Positions 35,622-47,769 of a stretch of 64,000 nucleotides of DNA are shown piece after piece. A program made the position numbers and the translations under genes. The stretch's first letter is position 1. The number at the start of each line of letters is the position of its first letter. Under the pieces are notes generated by a model that saw nothing but the letters and a program-made list of their open reading frames with translations, made no database searches and was not told the origin of the DNA. This stretch comes from Zanthoxylum bungeanum (taxonomy: Eukaryota; Streptophyta; Magnoliopsida; Sapindales; Rutaceae): assembly GCA_019454045.1 (NCBI GenBank), contig SKCR01017729.1, forward strand, positions 1 to 64,000, read 5' to 3'.

Positions 35622-37624
35622 GCCAAGTGGCAGATTGTTGGACAATTATGACCCATAGCATCACTATTTGTACAGATCATGGTGTTATTGTACAAATTAA
35701 CTATGTGATAAAGGAAATTGCCCTTTTATAATTTGTAATTGGATTACCTAGATGTATAAATGATAAAAGGTCCATATGATTATTTCTGGATTGAGATGAT
35801 ATGAGACAGTATCAATCCACAAAGGTTTAATCATTAAATATCCCTAGTCAGAGTATTATAGAGATTGGACATCGATAATGCATAAAAGACTAGTATTACA
35901 GTTGTGCGCGTTGTGGGAGCATAACGACATAGTTCTCATATATTTTGGTATAGGATACTCATGCAAGTGTAATAGAGGTTGTTTTTACCGATGGTACGGA
36001 AATAGCTTCGCTCTGGATAGACCCCTCGGAATTCCATTGGTAGTATGACTATGTGTCTATGGAAGTCTGAATCAGGGTAGGTGTATTTGGTCTTAACCTG
36101 AGACTTGCACCGCTAATACTTGCGACAATCAATATACTTTGGTTTTGGTCGTCCAGGGCTTTAACAGGTTCTGTACGCCTCTTCTGGGTATATTGAGAAT
36201 CGTAGTGTATTGGTGTGATGTCGAGATGGAAGTATCACTCCAGTCATAGTGGAGATGATGCATGTAGGATACGGAACTGGTGCTCTTATGTACTGCAGTC
36301 ATCGGGATAATATGACTAGGTCATGACTATTCGATTATAGAGACTAGTTACTAGAGATCTGATATGTGCTTCGTACGGGGCAGACACAATTCCATCCCAA
36401 GCCTTGCACGTGACATCTAATGATGGATCGAAATACGCAATACTACGTATACTACGCCTGATATAGATCAGATATTCCTTTAAGAATATTTCTGGAGAAT
36501 TGGGTAGGCACGTTGCTTTGCTAGAAGCCAACCATGTCTTGTAAATCGGTAAAAACGTAGTACTAGGTACGTACGTGTTTGGATAGTACGACGACCGGAT
36601 TTACTGCCAACATATCCAGGGATCTCATTGGTCACTTCCCGAAGATTCACCGATGACGTATGACTCGTACTTTATTAATCTGGGATTAATTATAAGAGAG
36701 AGAAAATTAATACGGGATTAATTACGGAGATATTTTATCTGGGATAAAATATTAATAAAAGAGAGAGAACGATTAATTTGGAATTAATCGATAAAATAAT
36801 ATATTTGATATAATATACGAAATTGGATTTCGACGCGGAGTTAAAATTAGATTTTAATTCGGGCGAACGAGTTAATTTAGAATTAATTCGCTAGCGACGT
36901 GAATAGTAATTTTGCTAGGCATAATTATTTAATTGAATTTGATTTAAATTACGTCGCAACGGAAAATTCGTTAATTCAGAATTAGCGAACCCGAGCCCGG
37001 GAGTGTTTGCGGGCCCACTCGCATTTCGAATTCAAGTGCAGCCCACAAGTCACATCAAGCGTCAAATCACTAGTCAATCAAGTGATGGATGTCTTGTCAC
37101 TTTGAGTGATTGACAACTTGTCACTTTTGAGTGATTGATGGAGGTGGTTGGATGGCTTAAATGTCATATACCATTTTTTGAATTTGGTATATCTTTTATT
37201 GATTTTGGAAATCAAAACCAACTAACACATTTCTTCTTCCTCTCTCCACTCTCTCGGCCAAGGGCCAATTCTTTCTCCCTTTTTGCTTCACAAAACCGAG
37301 AGCAAGAACATGAACAAGAAATTTTTGTGGAAAATTTTTCTTATGCTAGCACATGAAGAGTCATCCAAAGGTGATAGGGAAACAAACTCATGAGCATGGA
37401 ATCACAACACAAAGCTTGGAGCTTGGAGATCCATCCATGGAGTTGACCGAATTTGGAGGAGCACAAAAACAGTCCAAAACCGTGAGCTTCAAGGGAGCCA
37501 AAGGTTTTGTGTTCGACGCATCGCATAACCGATCAATGTAAGTATGATTCCGCCATACCTCTTTGAGTATTCACACATGTTTCATTGCTTGAATGATCAT
37601 TGGGACTAATCTAGAAACCCAACA
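35622..37624 (+). repeat. copia LTR D (1989 bp) with preceding polypurine tract
   Basis: The tract GCCAAGTGGCAGAT (one change from AAGTGGGAGA) is followed by the LTR at 35636-37624, starting TGTTGGACAATTATG and ending CCCAACA. Its right neighbour is gypsy LTR DNA (minus), so this is the outer right end of the plus-strand copia chain. Confidence 0.85.
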
Positions 37625-38102
37625 TCCAGTCCTCTACATGCACACATGTCATCCGTTAATTCCATATCTACACCAAGTTCATACTGAGCTGGGTTTTCCC
37701 TCATGCCTCGAAAACATAAAACTCGTATTTTGAAAATATTTCTTTTTTAAATCATTTCTCGAAACATGCTAAACAAAATATAACTGATATTGAAATTGGC
37801 TTACGCCCTAAGTATTTAAAAAAATAGTAAGTCTGTCATCAAACATATAAATAAAATAGACTTAAAAAGAAAGGTCCATTCACATGTTTAGAATAAGACT
37901 GACACCAATTACTCCGCCGAAGAAAATTATGATTCCTGCGAGGATCTATATTTGATAAACTAGATTAGAAATAGACTAAGAAACGTACTAAGGAATCAGG
38001 CTAAATTTACTTATTTAAGTGGTTCATATCACTCTGATAGGTATCATACTTATATCAAGATGTAACATATGTATACAAGCTGATACGAGACCCTTAGGGT
38101 GG
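37625..38102 (-). repeat. gypsy LTR copy G2, distal segment
   Basis: On the minus strand it matches G1 from about 12920 to 13400 (TAGTTTATCAA, TTTTCTTCGGCGGAGTAA, GGCATGAGGGAAAA). It continues from the 51297-52553 segment and was separated from it by the solo LTR at 38103. It is cut at 37624 by copia LTR D. The last five bases GGTGG (38098-38102) are the left target-site duplicate of the solo LTR. Confidence 0.75.
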
Positions 38103-39239
38103 TGATAAGTGCATGAAAATGTACTTTGAAACATCACTTATTCGGGTTTATTATTCAGTATTTAGTTAAATATTTTATATTTTATTATATAATTTTATCA
38201 TTATATTAATTTAGAAAGTATTTATTATTTAAATTAATTTAGTAATTTTATTATTTGTAGGAATCGGAAAGGAAAATCAAGGGACGAGAGTGGAAGCTTC
38301 AAAGAGAAAATCAAAAAAAAAAAAAAAAAAAAAAAGAAGAAAGAACAAGTGGGCCGTGAAATAGAGAGAGAGAATGGGCCACATTCTTTGACCAAAACCA
38401 AATACACAAAAGCTTGCTGCATGAAAGAGGAATTTTGGAGAGAGGAGTTGCAATTTGACCAAAAGAAGAAAAAGCCATGCACGTGAGCCAGAGAGAGGCG
38501 TGGACTACTGAGGTCAAAAGAGAAACCTACGTGGGCCCAAATTATATTAGGGTTCAGTTTGTTTATTAAAAAAAAGGCCATGCACAGTGAGATATAGGGT
38601 GGCTGCGTGAAGAATATAAAAGAAAGCGGCTGTGCACAAAAACGAAGAATAAGGAGAAAGCTGCGTGAAGCAGCCCTTGCTGCGCAGAAAAATAAATAAA
38701 CAAAGCAAGAAAGGACAAAGGCTGTGCGTGAAGGATATAAGGACAAAGGCTGCGCGAACAATAAAGAAGGCAGAAGCAGTGAGTGCAGCCGCAAGCAGAG
38801 AGAAACAATAGAAGAAATCAGAGCGCAGAAGCCGGGACGCGAAGCCGTGATAATTCCGAATGATATGTCTCTCCAATCCCAAGTTATTTTTATTTCTTTT
38901 ATGGGGAACTAATCTCCTAAGTAAAGCTAGGGATGAACCCTTGTGTTTGACTTCTATTATTTATGTTTTTGATTCCTAAAAGTACATTTTAATCGTTTAA
39001 TAAAATTGATGTTTATTGTTCTTTATTATCTCTCGATTTATTAATCCAGAAATTATCTTTTGTCAAATCTCATATAGATCCAGTCATCCTTCTTCTATGT
39101 GTGGTTTGCGAATTCAATTGTGACTGGTAAAAGTTGTTTTGCGTGTTGGTCTTCTGCTGCAGTATTGCCTGAGGGTATATTGTCAACGTTAGATAACTCG
39201 TAACGATGACTTTTGTGTTCTGTTAACATAGGGAAAATA
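38103..39239 (+). repeat. solo LTR (TSD GGTGG), left part
   Basis: Starts TGATAAGTGCATG with a hairpin (AAGTG...CACTT). Its other end is at 51291 (GGGCGTAATCA), after the copia array at 39240-50941. GGTGG occurs immediately before (38098-38102) and after (51292-51296), a 5-bp target-site duplication. Without the insert the LTR is about 1.48 kb. No internal region exists, so it is a solo LTR. It contains a 23-A run near 38313 and a TATA-like AATATAAAAG near 38610. Confidence 0.85.
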
Positions 39240-41247
39240 TGTTTGAGTTTCTACGGTCCCGAGGATCGATTAAAGCGATGAAACAAACATGTGAATACAT
39301 AAAGAAGTTGCGGAATACTTACATCGATCGGTTGAGGCGATGCGGTGAAGAATAAAACTTTTTATGCCCTTTGAAACTCCTCCAAGGCTCACGGCATTTA
39401 CTGGTTTGGCTCCTTCATTTTCGGTCCAAGCTCCAAGCTTTTGGGTGGTGATTCCAAGCTCACAAGTGGGTTTCCCTATCACCTTTGTATGTCCCCAAAT
39501 GTGTGCTAGCACTTAGGAATTTTTGCCACAAAAATCCCTTATTTTCTCACTGCCATTCACGGTAAAACCAGAAGGTTTTGGAGGAGAAATTCAGCCCCTT
39601 GGGCGTGAAGATGGAGAGAAGAAAGAGAAGAGAGAAAGTGTTGGTTGGTTGTTACAAATTGTGTATCTAATACAGTAAATGAATTACAAAATTCATTTAC
39701 CAAATTTTTGGCTTTCCAAAATTCAAAGGCTTTAAGCCATCCAACAACTCCATCAACTATTCTCATCAATCAAGTGACAAGTTGTCACATCAATTGATTT
39801 ACTAGTGATTTGACGCTTGATGTGACTTGTGGGCCGCACTTAAATTCGTAATGCGAGTTCGCCCGCAAACACTCCCGGGCTCGGGTTCGCTAATTCCAAA
39901 ATAACGAATTTTCCGTTGCGACGAAATTAAATCTAATTTAATTAAATAACTTTGCCTAGCAAAATTACTATTCACGTCGCTAACGAATTAATTCTAAATT
40001 AACTCGTTCGCCCGAATTAAAATCTAATTTCAATTCTGCGTCGAAATCCAATTTCGTATAATATATCGAATATATAATTTTATCGATTAATTCCAAATTA
40101 ATCACTCTCTCATTTAAATGATATTTTATCCCAGATAAAATATCTCCGTAATTAATCACAGATTAATTTTCTCCTTCATCATTAATTAATCCCAGATTAA
40201 TCAAGTGCGAGTCATACGTCATCGGTGAATCTTTGGGAAGCGACCCATGAGATCCCCGGATATGTTGGCAGTAAATTCGGTCGTCGGACTATCCGAACAC
40301 GTACGTACCTAGTACTACGTTTGTACCGATTTACAAGACAAAGTTGGCTTCTAGCAAAGCGCCATGCCTACCCAATTCTCCAGAAATATCCTTAAAGGAA
40401 TATGTGATCTATATCAGGCGTAGTATATGCAGTATTGCGTATTTCGATCCAGCATCTGATGTCACGTGCAAGGCCTGGGGCTGGAATTGTGTCTGCCCCG
40501 TACGTAGCAAATATCGGATCTCTGGTAACTAGTCTCTATATCGGATAATCATGACCTAGTCATATTATCCCAATGACTGCAGTACATAAGAGAACCAGTA
40601 CCGTATCTTGCGTGATCATCATCTCCACTATGCCTGGAGTGATACTTCCATATTGACATCACACCCAACATACTACGATTCTCAATATACCCAAAAGAGG
40701 CGTACACGGAACCTGTTAATGCCCTGGATGACCAAAACCAAAGTATATTGATTGTCGCAAGTACTGGCGGTGCAAGTCTCAGGTTAAAACCAAATACACC
40801 TACCCTAATTCGGACTTCCATAGACACATAGTCATACTACCATTGGAATTCTGAGGGGTCTATCCAGAGCGAAGCTGTTTTCCGTACCATCGGTAAAACA
40901 CATTCTCCTACTACACTTGCATGAGTATCCTATACCCAAATATATGAGAACTATGTCGTTATGCCCTCACAACGCGCAAAAGTGTAATACTAGTCTTTTA
41001 CGCATTATCGATGTCCAATCTCGATAATACTCTGACTAGGGATATTTAATGATTAAACCTTCGTGGATTGATACTGTCTCATATCATCTCAATCCAGGAA
41101 CTAATCATATGGACCTTTCATCATTTATACATCTTGGTGATCTAATCACAAATGATAAAAGAGCAATCTCTTTTGTCATATAGTTAATTTGTACAACAAC
41201 ACCATGATCTGTACAAATAGTGACGCTATGGGTAAAACTGTCCAACA
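39240..41247 (-). repeat. copia LTR F (2008 bp)
   Basis: The minus-strand LTR starts TGTTGGACAG at 41247 and ends CAAACA at 39240. It is the 3' LTR of the minus copia array. The five bases before it (39235-39239, AAATA) equal the five after 50941, which marks the outer edges of the array. The polypurine tract CCAAGTGGGAGAT is next to it at 41248-41262. Confidence 0.9.
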
Positions 41248-43255
41248 ATCTCCCACTTGGCCTATAGCCAGTCACTCAAGTGTCTTACACCCGAACTATG
41301 TACGGTTCGCTCAAATTACTGAGAAAAGACTTTCGCCAGCGGATTTGCATGATTATCATCTGATGCGATTTATTCGATCATCACATCGCCACGATGTATG
41401 ATCCAAATGAATCAAATGAATATTCGAAGTATATATCTGGATCGTTGATGAGACCATTAATTCTTTAGCCTGCGCTGTAGCCTAGCTAGCTGCTAACAGA
41501 ACTACACCTAATTTGATTAGGTTTATTATCAATCCAGAAGGCTTCTATTGCTGCCTCATCTGCAGCAATAATCCACTTTTGTTGTTCATTCGGTAACAGT
41601 ATCTTGCATGGAAGATTTTCAGCTCACTGTTCCGTTATTCAAACTGTATAGTACCGTTGTTACGACTTATAGTCGTTTTATCGGTTAGGAAACTTGCAGA
41701 GGTGATCCCAGTCACTTCAAGTTATCCTTCTCCATAGTATAAGACATCATCCTTAGTTCCTCTAAGATACTAAATGATTTTCTTAACTTCAATCCAATGA
41801 CTATCACTTGGATTGGCCTGATTGTGACTCCATATGCTCAAAGCGTATGAGACACCAGGTCGCGTACATTTATATTTTAATGTATGAGTTCTCGAAGAGT
41901 TTCAACAACTTTTAGATCTATCCCAGTAGATCTTTATTCCTTGAATAAAGGTTGTTTCTCTCAAGAATTCTACGGAGAATTTTCATGAAAGCCAAGCTTT
42001 CACCGAGTGTATTATGGGAATATCATTTCCAAGAAATGATATGTCATCATTATTTAGGACTTCATTGTTAGTGCTCTCCCACTAAACTCCTTATATACAC
42101 AAGAATCATTTTCATTTTGAATTAAATCATACACCATTATGATTACATCAAAACGATAATTCTAATAACGCTATGTTTGCTTCAATCCATCCATGGATCG
42201 AATAACCTGCAAACCTTGTTTGCTAGTTTTGATAAGACAAAACCATCAGGATGTTATAAACATCCTCCAAAAGGTTTCTGTTAAGGAAAGCGATTTTGGC
42301 ATTCAGCTGCCATATTTCATAAATGAAACATGCAGCATCAGCAAACATTATCCAAATGGATTCACTGTGGCAACAAGTAAAAGGTTTCATCGTGATCGAC
42401 ACAATGTTGATAACGATAACTTTTCACTACAAGCCCAGCTTAGTACGTTGGTATGTTGCCTTCCATGTATGTCTTCCTTGAAGACTTATATAGTACCAGT
42501 AGGCACAATGCCTTTCGGTACAACAACTAGTGTCCAAACATAGTTGGTATACATGGGATCCATTTCGGACTTTATGGCACTTTGCCATAATAGGGAGTCG
42601 ATACCTTGTATCAATTCCTCATACGTAGTCAGTTCGTATACCTCAATAAGATTGACATATTTATGAGGTGAGATCAGAAACTCATACCCCAGGTTGCTTT
42701 CTGACTCTCTCCGACTTACGTGGTTCTTGTGTATTCGAAGATTATTGGTATAGTTTCATCCTTGATGAACTATTTGTGTTCCATTAAGGAATCAGTGCCT
42801 GGAACAATATTACTCTGATTTTCATCGAGTTTTACTTTCCTCCCACTTACCATTGCATATCGGTATTCCTCTTAGGAAAACCGCATGGTGAGCAACAATT
42901 ACATTGTTCTCAAGTGAGTTGTATAAGTACTATACTTTGGTTTCCCTAGGATAACCCACAATTAGGCACTTATCCGATTTGGGTTTTAGTTTGGCATCAT
43001 CCAAACATATGCCTAGCATTCCCAAATCTTCAGGAATGAGAAAACCCGGTTTCTTCCTGTTCATATCTAATATGAAGTCTGTCAAACAGATTTTTATGGA
43101 ACCTTATTCAAAATAAGTTCTGCACTGTTAATGCGTATCCGTTGAAGGAAATGGTAGCTCAGAGCGACTCATGATTAACCTTATCATGTCCAACAAAACT
43201 CGGTTTATCCGTTCGGACACACCGTCAAATTGACGTGTTCCGGGAGGAGTCCTCA
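41248..43255 (-). pseudogene. copia F gag-pol relic, 3' part (RNase H, RT, end of integrase)
   Basis: Matches the 3' half of relics A and C on the minus strand: RNase H end near 41300-41600, RT near 42150-42600, the KSERVRKQP-like hinge near 42690, and the integrase Glu-motif end near 43200. Broken by stops and indels. It ends at 43255 where a solo LTR inserted, and resumes at 45873. Opposite in orientation to relics A-C. Confidence 0.75.
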
Positions 43256-45872
43256 TGTTGGGGGTTGGTGCTTAGAGCGCCAATCCGGACCGTATTTATG
43301 TCTGATTCATGAATACGAACATCCCCTTATTCCATAATATTACTTATTTATGGTTGCACCTCTTGTTCTTATATACCTATTCGATCTGATTACGATTAGA
43401 TTGAAACTAAATATAGTTTAGTGATATGTATATATTAGACAAAGGCCCGATAATATATAATGCAGTACACAGTTACAAAGTTAGTTTGTAATTGACATTG
43501 GGAAGTGTCACTGCTATATGAATATTATCAAACATAGTTCCTGGTCAAGATTTGCTAACACGGGTCGGTTAGTCAAATCTGTTGAGACCAGTACATGTCG
43601 TATATCGAGACTTGGTCAGATGGTTTATCCCAATGAACCATGAATCTATGGAGACTCGTATAGACGTGTAGGTGTTTATACTGGATAAACACTGAACGGC
43701 TCACCGAAGATTCTTAATGGATGGTACAGCCACGTCAATAAGAATCTTCTCGGGTTGAGTAGCATAGTGGTCCTTCGACTTGAGACACCACTGTGGATGT
43801 ATGAGACATCCTCCACACTTAGATGGCAGTCACGTCACCGATCTATTTAGATCAGACCTCCGCATGTTCGTTGGGTGTGGATCGATCCTCAGGATATCCT
43901 GTGTGTGTCAAGATAGGATCCGTCAGTTCTGTGTACAGAGCATAGGTAGTCCATATATTATTAGCAGTCTGTTAAATCTGTGGCCACAGTATACTTCGGA
44001 AGTAAGTTCTGAATGTTATTTAGAGATTGCTAATAGATACGTCGACGAGATAATACCTATAGAGATTTGACGTTTACATCTATATCTCTGGGATTATCTG
44101 GATACCTGTGACGGAGGGATTATACGTATGCAATGACCTCGACCTGTATGATTCAGCTAGTTTATCCGTGATCGTCATAATCTACGGGTGGATAGATTAT
44201 GCACATGAAATTGGATTTCGTGACGGATATACCTGAATCTAGAGAGTCTCAATAATGAAACATACTCGTAGAGCACTAGAGCAACATTTGTGAATAATGA
44301 TGATTATTTATAAATCGTTTAATCGTTAAACGAAAAATACATGCGAACGGGCCGAACCGTCATTTCCTAATTAATGTGTGTTTGTATTTAATATATGATA
44401 TTATTAAATACACATAATAAATAGTCAAATAAAGGTATTTGACATATATCATCAATATATGTATTTGAGATATTTAAAGTAAATATAATACATATATTTG
44501 ATATATTTGTATTTAATTAATTATTTAATTATTTAATTGTTAAATGATTAATATAATTAAAATATAAATATATCACCAAATGATAAAGTTAGGAAGTGAT
44601 TATAAGTTGCAATTGTTGACTTATACATTAAAGGAAAAGGTTGTCAAATTGATTTTGACTTCTTAAGATATTTGTTTAAATTGTTTGAAAAATGAAAATA
44701 TCTTTTTCCTTTAATTTTTTGCTAAATTTCGGCCATGACCCTAATTGAATATAATGGTTATATTTTTCATGTTGCCATTGTTGACTAAGTTGAAATTGTC
44801 ATTAAAATGTAATGATCATTTTATCAACTTGGCAAATGAAATTGAAATGAAATGAAACTAGTATAACTTGCATTCCTTTAGGCCAAATTCGGCCAAGGCT
44901 TCATTTGGGCAAGTATATATTGTTTCATTTAATTTTAGGGTTTAAGAAACCAATTCACTTTATCAAAACTCCATTAAAACAAGACAAAGAAGGTAGAGAG
45001 AAAAGAAAAGAAAAACAAGGAAAAGCTTGGAATTTAGTAAGTATTTCCAACCTTCTATTAGAGAGTAATTTGTTCCTCTTGTTGTGGGCAACATCTTGTG
45101 ATGTTCTTGAGTTTTTCTATTCTTTATTATTTGTACTTTTGATGGATAAAAGTTTGATGAAGGTGATTTGCATGTATGATGTTGGAAGTTTATTACTAGT
45201 GTAGTAATAAGCATTCTTTTAAGGTTTTGGAAACCATGTTGCTAATCTAGAGTTGTTGACCCACTCTTAGATGACCTAGATTTGATCTTGAGTTGTTTCA
45301 TTGTGTTGAGACTTTGATTGGATGGAAGAAACATGATTAAAGTAATTGATTTAACCAATTTGGTCTAATTTGTCCAATTTGAAGAAATTGAAAAATTAGG
45401 GTTCATGACCAATTCCAAATTTGGGGGTTTTCATATATGTTGTGTATTTGGATGTGTATATGATGCATATAAAGTTTCATGTTGATTGGATTACATCTTG
45501 ATGTGTTTTGAAGCATGAAATGACAAAGTGCACAAATGGCACCCTATTGGGAGCATTCGGCCAAGTGAGTCAAATTTGGGGATTTGGTTGCTTTTGATGT
45601 TTTGAACATGCTAAGTTCATCTTAGAAATGATTTAGAATCATTCAAAATTGATAAGATCAATTTCGGACTAAAATGGACAAAATACCAAAGTAAGGGTAA
45701 TTTGGTAAATTCACCTAAATATGATTTATTGAATTTTATTTCATAATTTGATTATTGGGATATTAAATAAATATGTTTATTTAATTAATCCAAGAAAAAG
45801 TTTTGAAATCGGAAGATACGATCTTCCGCCGCTTCCGCTGCGTTACCGGATTATGCCCCTAAAACCCCTACA
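43256..45872 (+). repeat. 2617-bp solo LTR (TSD CCTCA)
   Basis: Starts TGTTGGGGGTTGG and ends CCCCTACA. CCTCA flanks both sides (43251-43255 and 45873-45877), and removing the insert restores copia sequence seen intact at 20140 and 33630 (GTCCTCATTGAAAG there in reverse). No coding region and no internal PBS or PPT. The first ~890 bp match 60907-61792. Solo LTRs form by recombination between the two LTRs of an element. At 2.6 kb this is long. Confidence 0.9.
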
Positions 45873-47769
45873 CCTCATTGAAAGAACACTATACTCTTTC
45901 AAGTATTTGAGAAACTTATTGCTTAAGTATTTTTCATCATGGTCTAACTGTGACGGTTAATACTTTAGCTGATCTGTTTGTTTACTTCGTGTCGAAACTG
46001 TAAAAGTTTCGGATCCGTGTTTCACAAGAAACACATAACCATAACGCGATGCCACATCCGTAAAGGTCACGAAATATTCATATCCACATCTTGCCTAGCT
46101 AGACATGGGCCAACTTGCTTCACTATGAATAAGGGCTAACAGATCGGTGGCACTTGCACTTTTACCAAGTAAACGGTATTTTAGGCACTTTGCCCAATAA
46201 ACTAGATTCGTAGACTTTATTTGATTGGAATCAAATTAGTCCTAGTACCCACTCTTCAAAAGTGTGGATATACGAGTCTTGTTTAATTGTGTCCCAGACA
46301 ACAATGCCACAATTAAGTTTCATCTGATCAAATCAATTTGAGCTATTAGTTTGTCATATTATATGTTTGAGATTTATTTATATTAAAAATTTAAATTCTG
46401 TTATTCACATCTAATGTGTTTATCTCAATATCATCTTTATAAAATAAAACACTTTAGTGTTCTAGAATATAAAGGTATACCCGCAACGGGTTAAACCCTG
46501 ATATAGAGATAATGTTTCTAGTCAAACTATTTACATTGTAGCAGTTTCCTAATTTAAGTACACACCCGAAGGGTAGTTCATAAACTTAGGTATCTACAGT
46601 TAAAACAGCGACTTTCGTCTCGTTTTCAATTCACAGATTAATCTCAGCTAAAGTCAGTATCCTGCTCATAGCAGATTCTGCACATCAGTACATATTTATG
46701 TATCACACTAAGTATCTAAAATCCAATTTTAACACTAGTAGTGAACATATTTATAACAAACATATTTGAAGTTAGAGCCTTGCCCGTCTTCAATTCCTTC
46801 ATGTCTGCCTTGTCCATACGGCAGTCACGCTTCTGCGATCCCGTTTGCCACAATTTAGGCAGACATTTTGGGATATGTCCTTTGTATTCCCAGAAGATTA
46901 TAATGATTTTACCTTTGCCCTTTTCCACATTCCAAAAGCCTTCGGCCTAGCCTTGGCCTTATGGGATGTTGAAGTAAGGTGCGCATTGTGCTTCTTGCCT
47001 TATTGCAAACTTTGACTTTGTCTCCTTGAGAATAGCCACTCTCCAAGAGTTTATTATTGCAATTTAATAATTCTAAAATCTAAAAATAGATCAATAAAGA
47101 TCCTTCAATTTCATTATCATACTTTAAGGATCTAATCCTTAGTTCTGATTAAGAAATTAAGGAGTCTATTTGGCAAGTTTAATGGATTAAGCACTAAAGT
47201 TATCATTACATGAATATTCCAAATATCATGCTCTAATATTTGCTTAACTTCGGGCTTAGGCCTAATATGTTATTTTATCAAATAAAGTAACTTCTTAATT
47301 TTCAGGACTATCCTGATGCATTATTCCCAATTTGAAAATTAAAGTCGTTTAAATACATTTTCACCCAGGATTATGTTTTAAACACCAATCTTTCAATTAT
47401 CTTGATTCTAATAGTCCAACTATTTAATCAACGATTTTAGGTACTATTTATTATAATGATTACTATAGTCCAACTATATAATCAACTATAATTTAATAGA
47501 TTAAATTCAATTATATTGATTACTATAATCCAATTATAAAATCAACTATTAATTGAATAGTTTGAATACAGTCCAACTGTTTAATTCAAACAACATTAAA
47601 TATTAGTCCAACTAATAAATAATTTATTTGACGAAATAATTTGATATGAGCGCGTATGGCAAGTTACTAAACGAATATTGCAAATTTAATACTTGCCTCC
47701 CACTATTTTTCGGCGAGCCTCTAACCCTCTGTTGAGTACTCGGGAAACCTTGTTTCCTAGTGGGCTAGG
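45873..47769 (-). pseudogene. copia F gag-pol relic, 5' part (integrase, protease, gag)
   Basis: Continues the copia relic past the solo LTR: integrase with the shared 11-nt deletion (45991-46005), pre-integrase and protease-like blocks (46100-46640), gag tail with a KRDC zinc-knuckle remnant near 46840, and gag start as ATA near 47398. The upstream AT-rich repeat TAGTTGGACTATA has about five copies (47400-47630). At 47769 it joins LTR E directly: the primer site and about 2 kb of leader are absent. Confidence 0.75.

Noticed and set aside
14367..37629. A single target-site duplication for the whole plus copia chain
   Set aside because: The flanking five bases are TAGGG and TCCAG, which do not match.
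38234..38882. Long minus-strand frames rich in Phe, Leu and Ser
   Set aside because: They run opposite to the solo LTR and across a poly-A run; composition reflects purine-rich DNA, not a protein.
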